From SZUA-22 sp963751695 (GTDB taxonomy: Bacteria; Bacteroidota; Ignavibacteria; Ignavibacteriales; Melioribacteraceae): DNA of 64,000 bases. Positions within the stretch are counted from its first letter, which is position 1. The number at the start of each line of letters is the position of its first letter. Location: the NCBI GenBank assembly GCA_963751695.1, contig CAVVVP010000003.1:186001-250000 (forward strand). Reading direction: 5' to 3'. A program made the position numbers and the translations under genes. Under the pieces are notes generated by a model, which saw only the letters and a program-made list of their open reading frames with translations, searched no databases and was not told the DNA's origin. This document shows positions 9,244-17,949 of this stretch, in pieces.

Positions 9244-10077
9244 ATGAGTTTAAAATTCGAAAATTTTGGTTCAAGAAAGTTAATATTTTCTTTCTTACTT
9301 ATTTTAATTTCACTTGCACTTTTCATTACTTGCAGTACTGTTCCCCTAACAGGCAGATCACAATTGAACATGATACCAGATACCGAAATGCAAGCAATGA
9401 GTTATCAGCAATACGATCAGTTTCTAATTGAAAATCCCATTAGTAAAGATAATAACAACACAAAAATGGTGAAAAAAGTTGGAACCAGAATTCAGCATGC
9501 AGTAGAAAAATATATGGCTGACAATAATCAGTCTGATCATCTTAATGGTTACAATTGGGAGTTCAATTTGGTTGACAATAAACAAGTAAATGCATGGTGT
9601 ATGCCCGGCGGAAAAGTAGTCGTCTATACCGGTATACTGCCCGTAACAAAGGATGAAAAGGGACTTGCGGTTGTCCTTGGTCATGAGATTGCGCATGCAA
9701 TTGCTGAGCATGGAAATGAAAGAATGAGTCAGCAGTTAATGCAGCAGGTCGGAGCAGTAGGTTTAATGGTAGCCATGAAAGATGAACCTGCTCAAACTCA
9801 GGCTCTTTGGTTATCTGTTTATGGTGTTGGAAGTCAAGTGGGAGTAATGCTTCCGTACAGCAGAACTCATGAAAGCGAAGCCGATCATATGGGACTGATC
9901 TTCATGGCAATGGCCGGTTATGATCCTCATGAAGCACCAGATTTTTGGAAGAGAATGTCTGCAAATAAAAAAGGTGAAGCACCACCAGAATTATTTAGCA
10001 CTCATCCTTCTGACGAAACTCGTATCGCTAATCTGAACAAATGGATTCCCGAAGCGATGAAATATTACAAGAATTAG
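9244..10077 (+). CDS. M48 family metalloprotease, lipoprotein
   Basis: The 277-residue protein has a lipoprotein signal (SLALFITC, lipid-carrying Cys30) and an M48 zinc peptidase domain. The zinc motif HEIAH is at residues 147-151, with the third ligand in HESEADHMG (Glu212). The length and layout fit the BepA/LoiP/YcaL-like group of periplasmic proteases that clear misfolded outer-membrane proteins; it lacks the C-terminal TPR domain of BepA. The lipid anchor places it at the periplasmic face of a membrane. It begins 10 bases after the pterin dehydratase stop. The YbjQ-family gene converges on it, the two stops lying 11 bases apart. Confidence 0.88.
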   Translation: MSLKFENFGSRKLIFSFLLILISLALFITCSTVPLTGRSQLNMIPDTEMQAMSYQQYDQFLIENPISKDNNNTKMVKKVGTRIQHAVEKYMADNNQSDHLNGYNWEFNLVDNKQVNAWCMPGGKVVVYTGILPVTKDEKGLAVVLGHEIAHAIAEHGNERMSQQLMQQVGAVGLMVAMKDEPAQTQALWLSVYGVGSQVGVMLPYSRTHESEADHMGLIFMAMAGYDPHEAPDFWKRMSANKKGEAPPELFSTHPSDETRIANLNKWIPEAMKYYKN

Positions 10078-10088
10078 ATACTTAAAGG

Positions 10089-10403
10089 CTATTCTACTCG
10101 GACAGCAGTTCCATAAACTAATATTTCAGCGGCATTCTGCATAATATAACTCGTTGCAAATCTCACATTAACAATTGCATTTGCACCAAGTGCTTTTGCT
10201 TCATTAGTCATTCTATCTAAAGCTTGTTCTCTCGATTCACCCATCAGTTTGGTATATTCTTCTATTTCTCCACCAAAGATATTTTTTAATCCTGCAACAA
10301 TATCTTTACCGATATGTCTGGCTCTAATGGTATTGCCCCGAACAACTCCAAATGTCTGCTTTATCTCTTTTCCTGCAATTTCCGAAGTGTTGACAATTAT
10401 CAT
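10089..10403 (-). CDS. YbjQ/UPF0145 family protein
   Basis: This 104-residue protein has the family signature almost end to end: GKEIKQTFGVVRGNTIRARHIGKDI, then LMGESREQALDRM, then AKALGANAIVNVRF and a closing AEILVYGTAVRV. Members form pentameric rings described as heavy-metal-binding domain proteins, but no reaction is established. It overlaps the upstream putative anti-sigma gene by four bases (ATGA), so it is translated as the last gene of the sigma factor operon. That suggests its expression follows the same stress signal. Confidence 0.88.
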   Translation of the reverse strand: MIIVNTSEIAGKEIKQTFGVVRGNTIRARHIGKDIVAGLKNIFGGEIEEYTKLMGESREQALDRMTNEAKALGANAIVNVRFATSYIMQNAAEILVYGTAVRVE

Positions 10404-10840
10404 CTTTGAACCTCCTTATATTTATCACAAGAATGAGTAAAAAACTTTTCTCTAAAGACTGAGGATAGCAAAACTAATCCTCCAATTACTAACGCAGAAA
10501 TAGCGAATTTAACTATGCTCGGAGTTTGACTATCAGCAAAGAATTGTCCGACTGCTTCAATGCTTCCATAAATAATTAAAATTGTAGATCCTACAATTAC
10601 AGCTAACCAGCCTAGACTTCTCTCAACCTTGTTGTAAATCCCTAACCAATATTTGTCCCAAACTTCTGCTGATGGATTTTTAAGTTTCATTTTGTTTAAC
10701 ACCTCCTTTACTCTTTTTTGTTCATCAAATTCCGTTTCATATTCATTATTTAGCAACAACGAATCGAATTCATATTTTTCTTCAGAAGTAAGTTCGCCAT
10801 CAAAATATTTTTCTATTAATAAAATAAATCGTTCTTTCAT
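10400..10840 (-). CDS. Putative anti-sigma factor (membrane protein)
   Basis: The 146-residue product begins with a cytosolic helix region (EKYFDGELTSEEKYEFDSLL) of the type at the N-terminus of many anti-sigma factors. Two hydrophobic segments follow, at about residues 77-97 and 111-128. The zinc-finger HxxxCxxC motif is missing, so it would be a non-zinc member. Its place between an ECF sigma gene and a YbjQ gene, with four-base overlaps on both sides, is the main support for the call. It could alternatively be a membrane protein of unknown function that merely shares the operon. Confidence 0.6.
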   Translation of the reverse strand: MKERFILLIEKYFDGELTSEEKYEFDSLLLNNEYETEFDEQKRVKEVLNKMKLKNPSAEVWDKYWLGIYNKVERSLGWLAVIVGSTILIIYGSIEAVGQFFADSQTPSIVKFAISALVIGGLVLLSSVFREKFFTHSCDKYKEVQR

Positions 10841-11373
10841 GATCTTAAAACCTCTAGCTTCTTAGCCAGCTTTTTGCGGGCATAATATAATCGAGACATT
10901 ACAGTTCCTTTGGGAATATTTAGCGATTCTGAAATTTCGTTATAACTCATATTTTCAAACTCTTTAAGAATAATTATTTCTCTATCTTCAAAATCTAGTT
11001 GACAAAGTGCGTTCCAGATAATTTCTTTTATTTCCTGATTTTCAACTGATTGATTTGTTTCATTAATATCTTTCAACTCTATCTGATCAGAATAACTTGT
11101 TGTGTTTCTATTTTTATTATCTCTAATGAAGTTTAAGCATAGGTTTCTTAAAATAGTGTAATACCATGTATAGAAATTTTTTTTTGAATCAAATGATTTA
11201 AAGTTTCTATACGCCTTAATGAAGGCACTTTGAGAGATTTCCATTGCTGCATCGTGGGAACCAAGAATTCCAAATGCACTATAATATGCCCGCTTCATAT
11301 TATTTTTAACATACTCTTCAAATGCCATTTTTTCCGATCTCGATAGTCCCGGATTAATTATTCTCTTAATCAT
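10837..11373 (-). CDS. ECF-family RNA polymerase sigma factor (sigma-70 family)
   Basis: The 178-residue product has the two-domain ECF layout. The sigma-2 region is at about residues 18-88 (AMEISQSAFIKAYRNF, then FYTWYYTILRNLCLNFIRD). The sigma-4 region is at about 115-170 (LDFEDREIIILKEFENMSYNEI, then IPKGTVMSRLYYARKKL, the DNA-binding helix). It is the first gene of a three-gene operon with a probable anti-sigma factor and a YbjQ protein. The target promoters are unknown. Confidence 0.9.
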   Translation of the reverse strand: MIKRIINPGLSRSEKMAFEEYVKNNMKRAYYSAFGILGSHDAAMEISQSAFIKAYRNFKSFDSKKNFYTWYYTILRNLCLNFIRDNKNRNTTSYSDQIELKDINETNQSVENQEIKEIIWNALCQLDFEDREIIILKEFENMSYNEISESLNIPKGTVMSRLYYARKKLAKKLEVLRS

Positions 11374-11402
11374 CTCATTAATAATACACGTGAAATAATA
11401 TT

Positions 11403-12263
11403 TTATTCAAAAATATATTTAAGGCCATATACCATGGCTTCAGATGGACAAGTAAAGTGAGTTCCATTTTCAAATACACGCTTCTTAATTCCACCAATTT
11501 TCTTTAAGGACAATTCATCAAATATATTCTCAATTGGAATTCCATATTTTTCTCTCTCTTCAAGTTCACCATAAGAGATAAATAATTTTATTTTTGAGTT
11601 ATTAGGTGTCGAAGATTTCTTCTTAGCTAATCCGCTCAATAGGTCAACATCTGTGGAAATATAAGGACTTCCAGCAATGTATCCGCTGAAAAGATTACTG
11701 TCTGTGAGAAATGTATAGAGAGTAATAAGTCCACCTAGAGAATACCCGTTTAAAACTCTTTGTTCTGGGTTAGTTCTAAATTCTGAATCAATATATGGAA
11801 TTAATTCAGACTTTATAAATTCTACAAATTTCTTTCCTCCACCGCTTCCTTCCCATCGCTCTAATTCTGATATTGTGTAATCCCTCTCACGCATATTTTT
11901 TTCATCGCTTGACAACAGAGACCCATAACCGACACCAACAATTATAACATCTGGCACATGTCTACCGTATTGTAAATATCGAACATTACTCCATGCCATA
12001 GTAAAAGAAATGTCACCGTCAAGTAAGTAAATCACGGGATATGATTTATTCGTTTGACTATAATCTCTTGGCAATTTAAGATAAAGAAAATATTCTTCAT
12101 CAATTATTTTGGATTTCAGTACTCTTAACTCGGTGTGATTTGGTACTATGTCAGAGTACTCTTTCGTCTGTATTTTGGATTGGGCTGAAATATGGATCAC
12201 ATTACTCATTACTATTATTATAATCCACAATTCTTGGCTTATTTTCACTGTATTTCCTTTCAC
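11403..12263 (-). CDS. Secreted alpha/beta-hydrolase, esterase D / enterochelin-esterase-like
   Basis: The 286-residue protein carries an N-terminal hydrophobic export segment (about residues 12-28) and an esterase fold. A beta-strand YPVIYLLDGD leads to the oxyanion region. The nucleophile elbow is GYSLGG with Ser175, and the catalytic histidine is probably His269 in ENGTHF. This matches the putative esterase family (Fes/IroE/FrmB-like) acting on esters of siderophores, sugars or lipids. No siderophore genes are adjacent, so the substrate is open. It lies 29 bases upstream of the sigma factor start on the same strand. Confidence 0.8.
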   Translation of the reverse strand: MKGNTVKISQELWIIIIVMSNVIHISAQSKIQTKEYSDIVPNHTELRVLKSKIIDEEYFLYLKLPRDYSQTNKSYPVIYLLDGDISFTMAWSNVRYLQYGRHVPDVIIVGVGYGSLLSSDEKNMRERDYTISELERWEGSGGGKKFVEFIKSELIPYIDSEFRTNPEQRVLNGYSLGGLITLYTFLTDSNLFSGYIAGSPYISTDVDLLSGLAKKKSSTPNNSKIKLFISYGELEEREKYGIPIENIFDELSLKKIGGIKKRVFENGTHFTCPSEAMVYGLKYIFE

Positions 12264-12485
12264 TAATTAAAGCACATTAATCTATTGTAATAATTCAATA
12301 TTACACAAATAATTGTCAATTTTGAACTGTAATCAAAATGTTTCTATTTTAATATTACTTGGACTAAACTTAAATGGTATAAAGATGGAATTGAGTTGAA
12401 GCTTAATAACAAACGATATTTGGAATCATTTCATCGCATGTTACTCGCATAGCAGAATCAGCAGTAAAGATGATATTAGCAATAT

Positions 12486-12515
12486 TAAAATCCACCCAGA
12501 CGAGGATGGATTTTA
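12486..12515 (-). terminator. Probable terminator after the nickel superoxide dismutase gene
   Basis: Arms TAAAATCCA and TGGATTTTA (9 bp) flank a short loop and end 20 bases after the sodN stop. On the minus strand the right arm runs into TTTTAATATT, a modest U tract. The position fits termination of sodN before the esterase gene. Confidence 0.5.
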
Positions 12516-12534
12516 ACTACCTAATTTGAAATTT

Positions 12535-13002
12535 TTAATGTGAATGAAAATATAATCCTTCAAACTTCTCTAAACTTTTTCTTAAATTTTCAATATTAGC
12601 AGGATCAGTGCTTTGTTTTGCCTTCATAGAATAAACAGAAATTTCATGCAGTGCTGCTAATTGCTGGATATATTTTTCGTAATTTTCTTTATCATTAGGA
12701 TCAGTAATTTTAACTCTCTGATGCAAAAAATATTGGCTTACAATTTCCTGGATCTTTTTTGCATGCTCTTCTTTATTAACAACCCAGCGAACTATTTGAT
12801 TGTAGTTTGGTTTATCTTCACCAGAAAGTTCCTCAATCATCTTCATCGATTTTTCAACTGTTGTAATGTGCTCTTTAATAAGAGCAACTCTTACACTATC
12901 ACCATAAATTCCACATGGAACTTCACAATGCGCATAAACAGTTTGGTTTATAAAAATAAAACTGAATACAACTGCCACAATTAAATACTTTACCTTCTTC
13001 AT
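12535..13002 (-). CDS. sodN: Nickel superoxide dismutase with a Sec signal peptide
   Basis: The 155-residue precursor has a signal peptide ending VYA (residues 22-24). The next residues are HCEVPCGIY. This is the nickel hook HCxxPCxxY: in the mature enzyme His1, Cys2, Cys6 and Tyr9 (His25, Cys26, Cys30 and Tyr33 here) hold and surround the nickel ion. Removing exactly 24 residues leaves the histidine as the N-terminus, which the chemistry requires. The remaining 120 residues are helical, as in the four-helix bundle of the family. It would convert superoxide to oxygen and peroxide outside the cytoplasm. No sodX peptidase gene is adjacent, so signal peptidase may do the maturation (inference). 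Confidence 0.93.
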   Translation of the reverse strand: MKKVKYLIVAVVFSFIFINQTVYAHCEVPCGIYGDSVRVALIKEHITTVEKSMKMIEELSGEDKPNYNQIVRWVVNKEEHAKKIQEIVSQYFLHQRVKITDPNDKENYEKYIQQLAALHEISVYSMKAKQSTDPANIENLRKSLEKFEGLYFHSH

Positions 13003-13100
13003 ATAAATTACCTTTTTTTTAGTATTATGAATTCGTTATTAAGACCCTCAGTCTTCTGAATGTAAAAATAGCGAATGATCTTTGATTTTCAAAAATCTGA

Positions 13101-13901
13101 TTAATAAACTTCTGGAATAAAATTTTGCTCTTCAAATGGAGGTCGGATATAACTTCTTCCTTTTTTTCTTGGTGGTAGTTTTATCGATCTCTGTTTCAAT
13201 TCTTTATAGGATACCAAACTTAATAGATGATGAATTGTATTTAGTCTTGCACGTTTCTTGTCATCAGCTTCAACAACATACCATGGCGCCTGTTTGATAT
13301 CGGTGTACTTAAACATTTCATCTTTAGCCAGTGAATATTGGACCCAGCGAGCTCTTGATTCTAAATCCATAGGACTCAGTTTCCATCGTTTTAATGGATC
13401 ATTAAATCTTTGCTGGAATCTTTTTTCTTGCTCTTCATCACTGACAGAAAACCAATACTTAATTAAAGTGATTCCTGAGCGTACAAGCATACGTTCAAAT
13501 TCTGGACAACTCCGCATAAACTCTTCATACTCATCTTCTTTGCAGAATCCCATCACTCTTTCTACACCGGCTCTATTATACCAACTTCTGTCAAACAAAA
13601 CCATTTCTCCCGCTGCAGGTAGATGAGGTACGTATCTCTGAAAATACCATTGAGTTTTTTCTTTTTCGGTCGGTGTACCTAAAGCAACCACTCGGCAGAC
13701 TCTGGGATTAAGCTTATCCATAATCCGTTTTATTGTTCCACCTTTTCCAGCGGCATCTCTTCCCTCGAACAATACAATAACCTTCAATCCTTCGTGTTTA
13801 ATCCACTCTTGAAGTTTGACCAGTTCAATCTGAAGTTCATCTAAAGCTTTTTCGTAATCATGCTTGGAAAGTTTGTGTGATTCTTTTTGCTTCTTGGGCA
13901 T
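13101..13901 (-). CDS. ppk2: Polyphosphate kinase 2
   Basis: The 266-residue product is a one-domain PPK2. The Walker A motif GRDAAGKGG is at residues 47-55. The lid and Walker B region is FDRSWYNRAG (Asp104, Arg105), and the family block ALGTPTEKEKTQWYFQRY lies between them. These enzymes use polyphosphate to phosphorylate nucleotides (NDP, or NMP in some subclasses) or run in reverse. The length and single domain fit class I or III; the nucleotide preference cannot be settled by eye. It starts with MPKKQK and appears monocistronic. Confidence 0.92.
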   Translation of the reverse strand: MPKKQKESHKLSKHDYEKALDELQIELVKLQEWIKHEGLKVIVLFEGRDAAGKGGTIKRIMDKLNPRVCRVVALGTPTEKEKTQWYFQRYVPHLPAAGEMVLFDRSWYNRAGVERVMGFCKEDEYEEFMRSCPEFERMLVRSGITLIKYWFSVSDEEQEKRFQQRFNDPLKRWKLSPMDLESRARWVQYSLAKDEMFKYTDIKQAPWYVVEADDKKRARLNTIHHLLSLVSYKELKQRSIKLPPRKKGRSYIRPPFEEQNFIPEVY

Positions 13902-14192
13902 TTTTTCTCCAAATAGTTCAAACTCAAAATAATATTCTGGAAATAATAAATCCAGAAGTAAATTACAACAATTTTTTCTTTATTGATGAGGGAAGTGCAT
14001 TATAGTGAATATCTATTTTCGCGACTTGAAAAGCAAATACTAGACGCAACATAACTTTATATCCATTCGATTCATAATCTTATAATCTACTAGAGGTGTA
14101 ATTTTAGTAAATCAGTATTGGTATGAGTAACAATCTTATTTAATCGACGTTGTGTTTCGTAACTACTATTTTTTAGGTCAGATAATGCTAAA

Positions 14193-14792
14193 TTATAATC
14201 TTCCTAATGCATCCTGGGCAAATTTTGCAGCATCACTATTTGGATGATCCTCAACTATTTCTGTCCAGATTTTTCTAGCTCTTTCAGATTCTCCTTTGGC
14301 AGCAGCAATTGTTCCAAGATTAAACTTAGCATCTAATTGGTTTTTATTGATCTTAAGAATCTTAGATGTTACTTCTTCGGCTTTATCAAAATTACCACTA
14401 TTATAATAAATGAGCCCTTCAGAAAGTAAGACATCGACTCGAGTCGGATCAATATTCAATATTTTTTCGTATTGAGCAAGCGCCTTTTCATTCTGATGTG
14501 CCATACTTAAGAACTGTGCGTATTCTCTAATCTTTAAAGTGTCATTAGGATTTGCTTCAACTTCCTTCTCTAGCTTATCAAGCATTCCCCAAAATTCTTC
14601 TTTAACATTTCCCTTCGAGGGTGATGAGCTTTGCTCATTCGATAATCCCTTGTGTATATCATCTTGTGGTATTGAATTTTGCATGTTAGCAGAATTATCG
14701 TTCGACTCTCCTTCACTACTATTTACAATTATAAGAATAACAACAATGACTATAACTATAATACCGTATATATAAAATGGTTTGATTTTCAT
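14193..14792 (-). CDS. Membrane-anchored TPR protein
   Basis: The 199-residue product has one N-terminal transmembrane segment (about residues 7-26). A Ser/Asn-rich low-complexity linker follows, then three or so tetratricopeptide repeats from about residue 85 to the end (AQFLSMAHQNEKALAQYEKIL, then GLIYYNSGNFDKAEEV, then LGTIAAAKGESERARKIW). The arrangement resembles the TPR half of the cytochrome c assembly protein CcmH/NrfG, but no other cytochrome assembly gene is nearby. A scaffold role at the cytoplasmic membrane is all that can be supported. The gene is divergent from the TetR regulator. Confidence 0.75.
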   Translation of the reverse strand: MKIKPFYIYGIIVIVIVVILIIVNSSEGESNDNSANMQNSIPQDDIHKGLSNEQSSSPSKGNVKEEFWGMLDKLEKEVEANPNDTLKIREYAQFLSMAHQNEKALAQYEKILNIDPTRVDVLLSEGLIYYNSGNFDKAEEVTSKILKINKNQLDAKFNLGTIAAAKGESERARKIWTEIVEDHPNSDAAKFAQDALGRL

Positions 14793-14938
14793 AAAAACAC
14801 CTTTGGTTTCATTTATTAACTTTGAAAGTTAATAAAAAGAAATGAGAATTTTGATACTTCAATATTTCTGTTAAATTTCAATCAGAAGCGAAAGTAAAAA
14901 ATCGCTATATTTATTTCTGTAATCAACGACTTATAAAT

Positions 14939-15538
14939 ATGCCTAGAAGAACAAATACTCGCAATAATATCAAATCTGTTGCGTTAGACCTATTTTCAAC
15001 AGAGGGTTTTTCTGGAACTTCAGTGAGAGATATTAGTGGTACAGTTGGAATAAGAGAAAGTGGGATCTATAACCACTTTGCATCCAAAGAAGATATTCTG
15101 AAGGTATTGTTGGAAGATGTTAAAAAATCGACAGTGGGAGTTGAAATAATTTCTGATGAAATGTTAGATAAACTATCGGATCCTCCCCTTTTTATGAGGG
15201 AGTTTGTTAAGGTGTTAGTTCTTCATTGGAATACTGATATTCAGAAGAAATATTTGCGACTTGTGCTTATTGAACAGTTTAGAGAAATTAAGGGTATACG
15301 GATATCTCTTAGTGTTCTTATTGATGAAGCAATAAATATTTGGAGTCTGATCTTTGAACAAATGAAGAATTTCAAGTACATAAAGAAAGCAGACTCGAAG
15401 ATACTTGCAGAAGAATTTGTATATCCATTCTTTATGATTCGCCTCCAACACCTGACAGCAAGTGACACAGATATAAACTTAGTACTTGAAAAGTGTAATT
15501 CGCATATCGATTATTTCTGGAAGTCGGTTAAGAGGTAA
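14939..15538 (+). CDS. TetR/AcrR-family transcriptional regulator
   Basis: This 199-residue protein has a TetR N-terminal helix-turn-helix at about residues 6-52 (IKSVALDLFSTEGFSGTSVRDISGT, then ESGIYNHFASKEDIL). A helical ligand-binding and dimerisation region makes up the rest. Such proteins repress nearby or distant genes until a small ligand binds. The next gene, a PLP-dependent dehydratase, starts 8 bases later and is likely cotranscribed. The oppositely oriented TPR gene shares the upstream region. The ligand and operator are not identifiable. Confidence 0.88.
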   Translation: MPRRTNTRNNIKSVALDLFSTEGFSGTSVRDISGTVGIRESGIYNHFASKEDILKVLLEDVKKSTVGVEIISDEMLDKLSDPPLFMREFVKVLVLHWNTDIQKKYLRLVLIEQFREIKGIRISLSVLIDEAINIWSLIFEQMKNFKYIKKADSKILAEEFVYPFFMIRLQHLTASDTDINLVLEKCNSHIDYFWKSVKR

Positions 15539-15546
15539 TTCAATTT

Positions 15547-16503
15547 ATGTCTGAAACACCTCTAACAAAATCCGACATTGAATTAGCACATTCTAGAATT
15601 AAAGATCAGATAAATAAAACTCCAATTCTAACTTCTAGATCCATCAACAAAATTTTCAATGCTAATTTGTTTTTTAAGTGCGAAAATTTGCAGCGTGCCG
15701 GTGCTTTTAAAATGCGTGGTGCTACAAATGCAATTCTTTCTCTAAAACCTGAGGAATTGAAAAAAGGTGTAGCGACGCATTCATCGGGTAACCATGCCGG
15801 AGCACTTGCACTTGCAGCACGATCGCTTAAAACAAACTGCTACATCGCGATGCCAAGAACCGCTCCAGAGATTAAACAAAAAGCTGTCGAAGGTTATGGT
15901 GGCAGAATTTCATTTTGCGAACCAACACTTGATGACAGAGAAAAAACACTAAACAAAATTGTTGAGGAAACAGAAGCTGCCTTTATCCATCCTTATGATG
16001 ATTATCGAATTATTGCAGGGCAAGCAACTTGTGCAAAAGAAATTTTTGAAGAATTAAAAGATGTTGATTACCTTCTAGCTCCGCTTGGTGGGGGAGGGCT
16101 ATTAAGTGGTTCTTGTCTATCTTCAAAATTCTTTTCGGATTCAACTAAAGTTATTGGTGTCGAACCCAAAGGAGCGGATGATGCTTTTCGTTCAATCAGG
16201 GATGGGAGAATCTACCCATCCATAAATCCTAAGACAATTGCTGATGGACTGCTTACATCTTTAAGTGAGAAAACGTATAAAATTATTAAAGATAATGTTT
16301 CAGAAATTATTACCGTTGAAGAAGAATCAATACTCTCAGCAATGTATTTGATCTGGGAAAGAATGAAAATCATAATAGAACCTTCTTCCGCAACAGTGCT
16401 TGCTGCCGTAATGGAGAACAAAGTAGAGTTTAGAAATGCAAAAACTGCGTTAATTCTTTCTGGGGGAAACATTGACTTTAAAAAGTTTGTAAACATGAAA
16501 TAG
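15547..16503 (+). CDS. PLP-dependent threonine/serine dehydratase or serine racemase family enzyme
   Basis: The 318-residue protein is a fold-type II PLP enzyme. The PLP lysine is Lys55 in FKMRGA. The substrate carboxylate loop is SSGNHAGA (residues 79-86), and the phosphate-binding glycine loop is GGGG (181-184). It has no C-terminal ACT regulatory domain, so it resembles catabolic threonine dehydratase (TdcB) or serine racemase rather than feedback-regulated IlvA. Expected chemistry is deamination of threonine or serine to 2-oxo acids. It is 8 bases downstream of the TetR gene, which may control it. Confidence 0.85.
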   Translation: MSETPLTKSDIELAHSRIKDQINKTPILTSRSINKIFNANLFFKCENLQRAGAFKMRGATNAILSLKPEELKKGVATHSSGNHAGALALAARSLKTNCYIAMPRTAPEIKQKAVEGYGGRISFCEPTLDDREKTLNKIVEETEAAFIHPYDDYRIIAGQATCAKEIFEELKDVDYLLAPLGGGGLLSGSCLSSKFFSDSTKVIGVEPKGADDAFRSIRDGRIYPSINPKTIADGLLTSLSEKTYKIIKDNVSEIITVEEESILSAMYLIWERMKIIIEPSSATVLAAVMENKVEFRNAKTALILSGGNIDFKKFVNMK

Positions 16504-16601
16504 TAGTTATTATTTAATATCTTTCAGGCTAGATTTTAATATATGTTGTCCAAACTATTAAAAGATAAACATTCGCATATCAACAAAGAGATAATCAAAA
16601 T

Positions 16602-17947
16602 ATGAGCTCTGGAAATATTTTAATCGCAGATGATGATCAGACTTTATGTTATTTACTTAAAGAAGAATTAATTAACGAGGGTTACATCGTTGATATTACT
16701 TTTGATGGTAAATACGCAATTGAAAATTTAAAAAGAAAACTTATGATGTTTTACTTCTCGATCTTGAAATGACAGATGTTCAGGGGGAAGAAGTTTTAAA
16801 GTATACGAGCGAACATCACCCTGCTTTACAAGTCATTGTTCTAACCGCGAAAGTGGAAATCCGCACTGCAATTGAATGCATAAAAAATGGAGCTTACGAT
16901 TTTATTACTAAACCCTACGAGTTCGGTCAATTATTAATAATAATAGAAAGAGCTCTTGAGCACAAAAATCTTGTAATCACAGGGGAAATATTAAAGAAAA
17001 AAGTTGGACAAACTTTCCCAAATACGATCATTGGCGAGAGCAATTCAATTCAAGAAGTAAAATCTCTTGCAGAAAGAGCTGCAAAATCTGATTCTAATAT
17101 TTTACTTGAGGGTGAAACCGGGACTGGGAAAGAGCTTTTTGCAGAATTTATTCATAATAGTTCTCTTCGAAATGCTAAACCTTTGGTTGCAATTAACTGT
17201 GCTTCACTTCCGGATCAATTGATTGAGAGTGAGCTTTTTGGATACGAAAAAGGTGCTTTTACTGATGCAAAAACCTCGAAGCAAGGACTAGTAGAAATAG
17301 CAGACGGTGGAAGTCTATTTCTGGATGAAATCGGTGAACTAAGCTTAACTCTGCAGCCAAAGCTATTGCGTTTTCTCGAGAATGGAGAGTACAGACGAGT
17401 TGGTGGTATCAATAATCTTTCTTCTGACGTTAGAGTAATTGGAGCCACAAACAAAGATCTTATGGAAGAATCAGATAAGAAAAATTTTCGAAGAGATCTT
17501 CTTTTCAGATTGAATGTAATCACTCTCACAATTCCACCACTTAGAGAAAGAGGTGATGATATAATTCTTCTATCTAAATATTTCTTGGATAAAAAGTCTC
17601 CGATTAAGACGAACAAACTTTTATCTAAGGATGCTGAGCGGGCTTTGATGAAATATACTTTCCCAGGAAATGTAAGAGAATTAGAACATATAATCGAGCG
17701 TGCTCTCATATTTTCTGAAAATGATGAAATTCAAATTCATGATTTGAATCTGCCTAATGTTTCTTCAGAAAGTTTGCCAATAAATTTAGCTGAAAATCTT
17801 GAACTACTGAGTTTAGACGAAATGGAGAGAATCCACATCAAAAAAGTTCTTGATTCAAACGAATGGAATAGAGAATCATCTGCCAGGGCACTAGGTATCA
17901 GTCAGAAAACACTTTACACCAAGATTAAGAAATTCGATCTTAAATAA
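16602..17947 (+). pseudogene. Sigma-54 activator of the NtrC type, frameshifted in the receiver domain
   Basis: Translation from the ATG at 16602 gives the start of a receiver domain (NILIADDDQTL) but hits a stop at about 16770. The rest of the gene is in the other frame. Adding one base within the A-rich run near 16731-16740 restores KTYDVLLLDLEM, whose Asp is the phosphoacceptor. Downstream are an AAA+ domain with Walker A GETGTGKE, the sigma-54 contact loop GAFTDA and a Fis-type helix-turn-helix (ESSARALGISQKTLYTKIKKF). Alternatively translation could begin at 16769 and give a protein without most of the receiver. The histidine kinase gene starts 2 bases after the stop. Control of the nearby pilus promoters (a PilR-like role) is an inference. 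Confidence 0.82.
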
Positions 17948-17949
17948 AA

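Noticed and set aside
12300..12480. Possible small gene or RNA in the gap between the esterase and sodN genes
   Set aside because: No open frame with a ribosome site and no conserved structure was seen; the AT-rich gap fits a promoter for the esterase.
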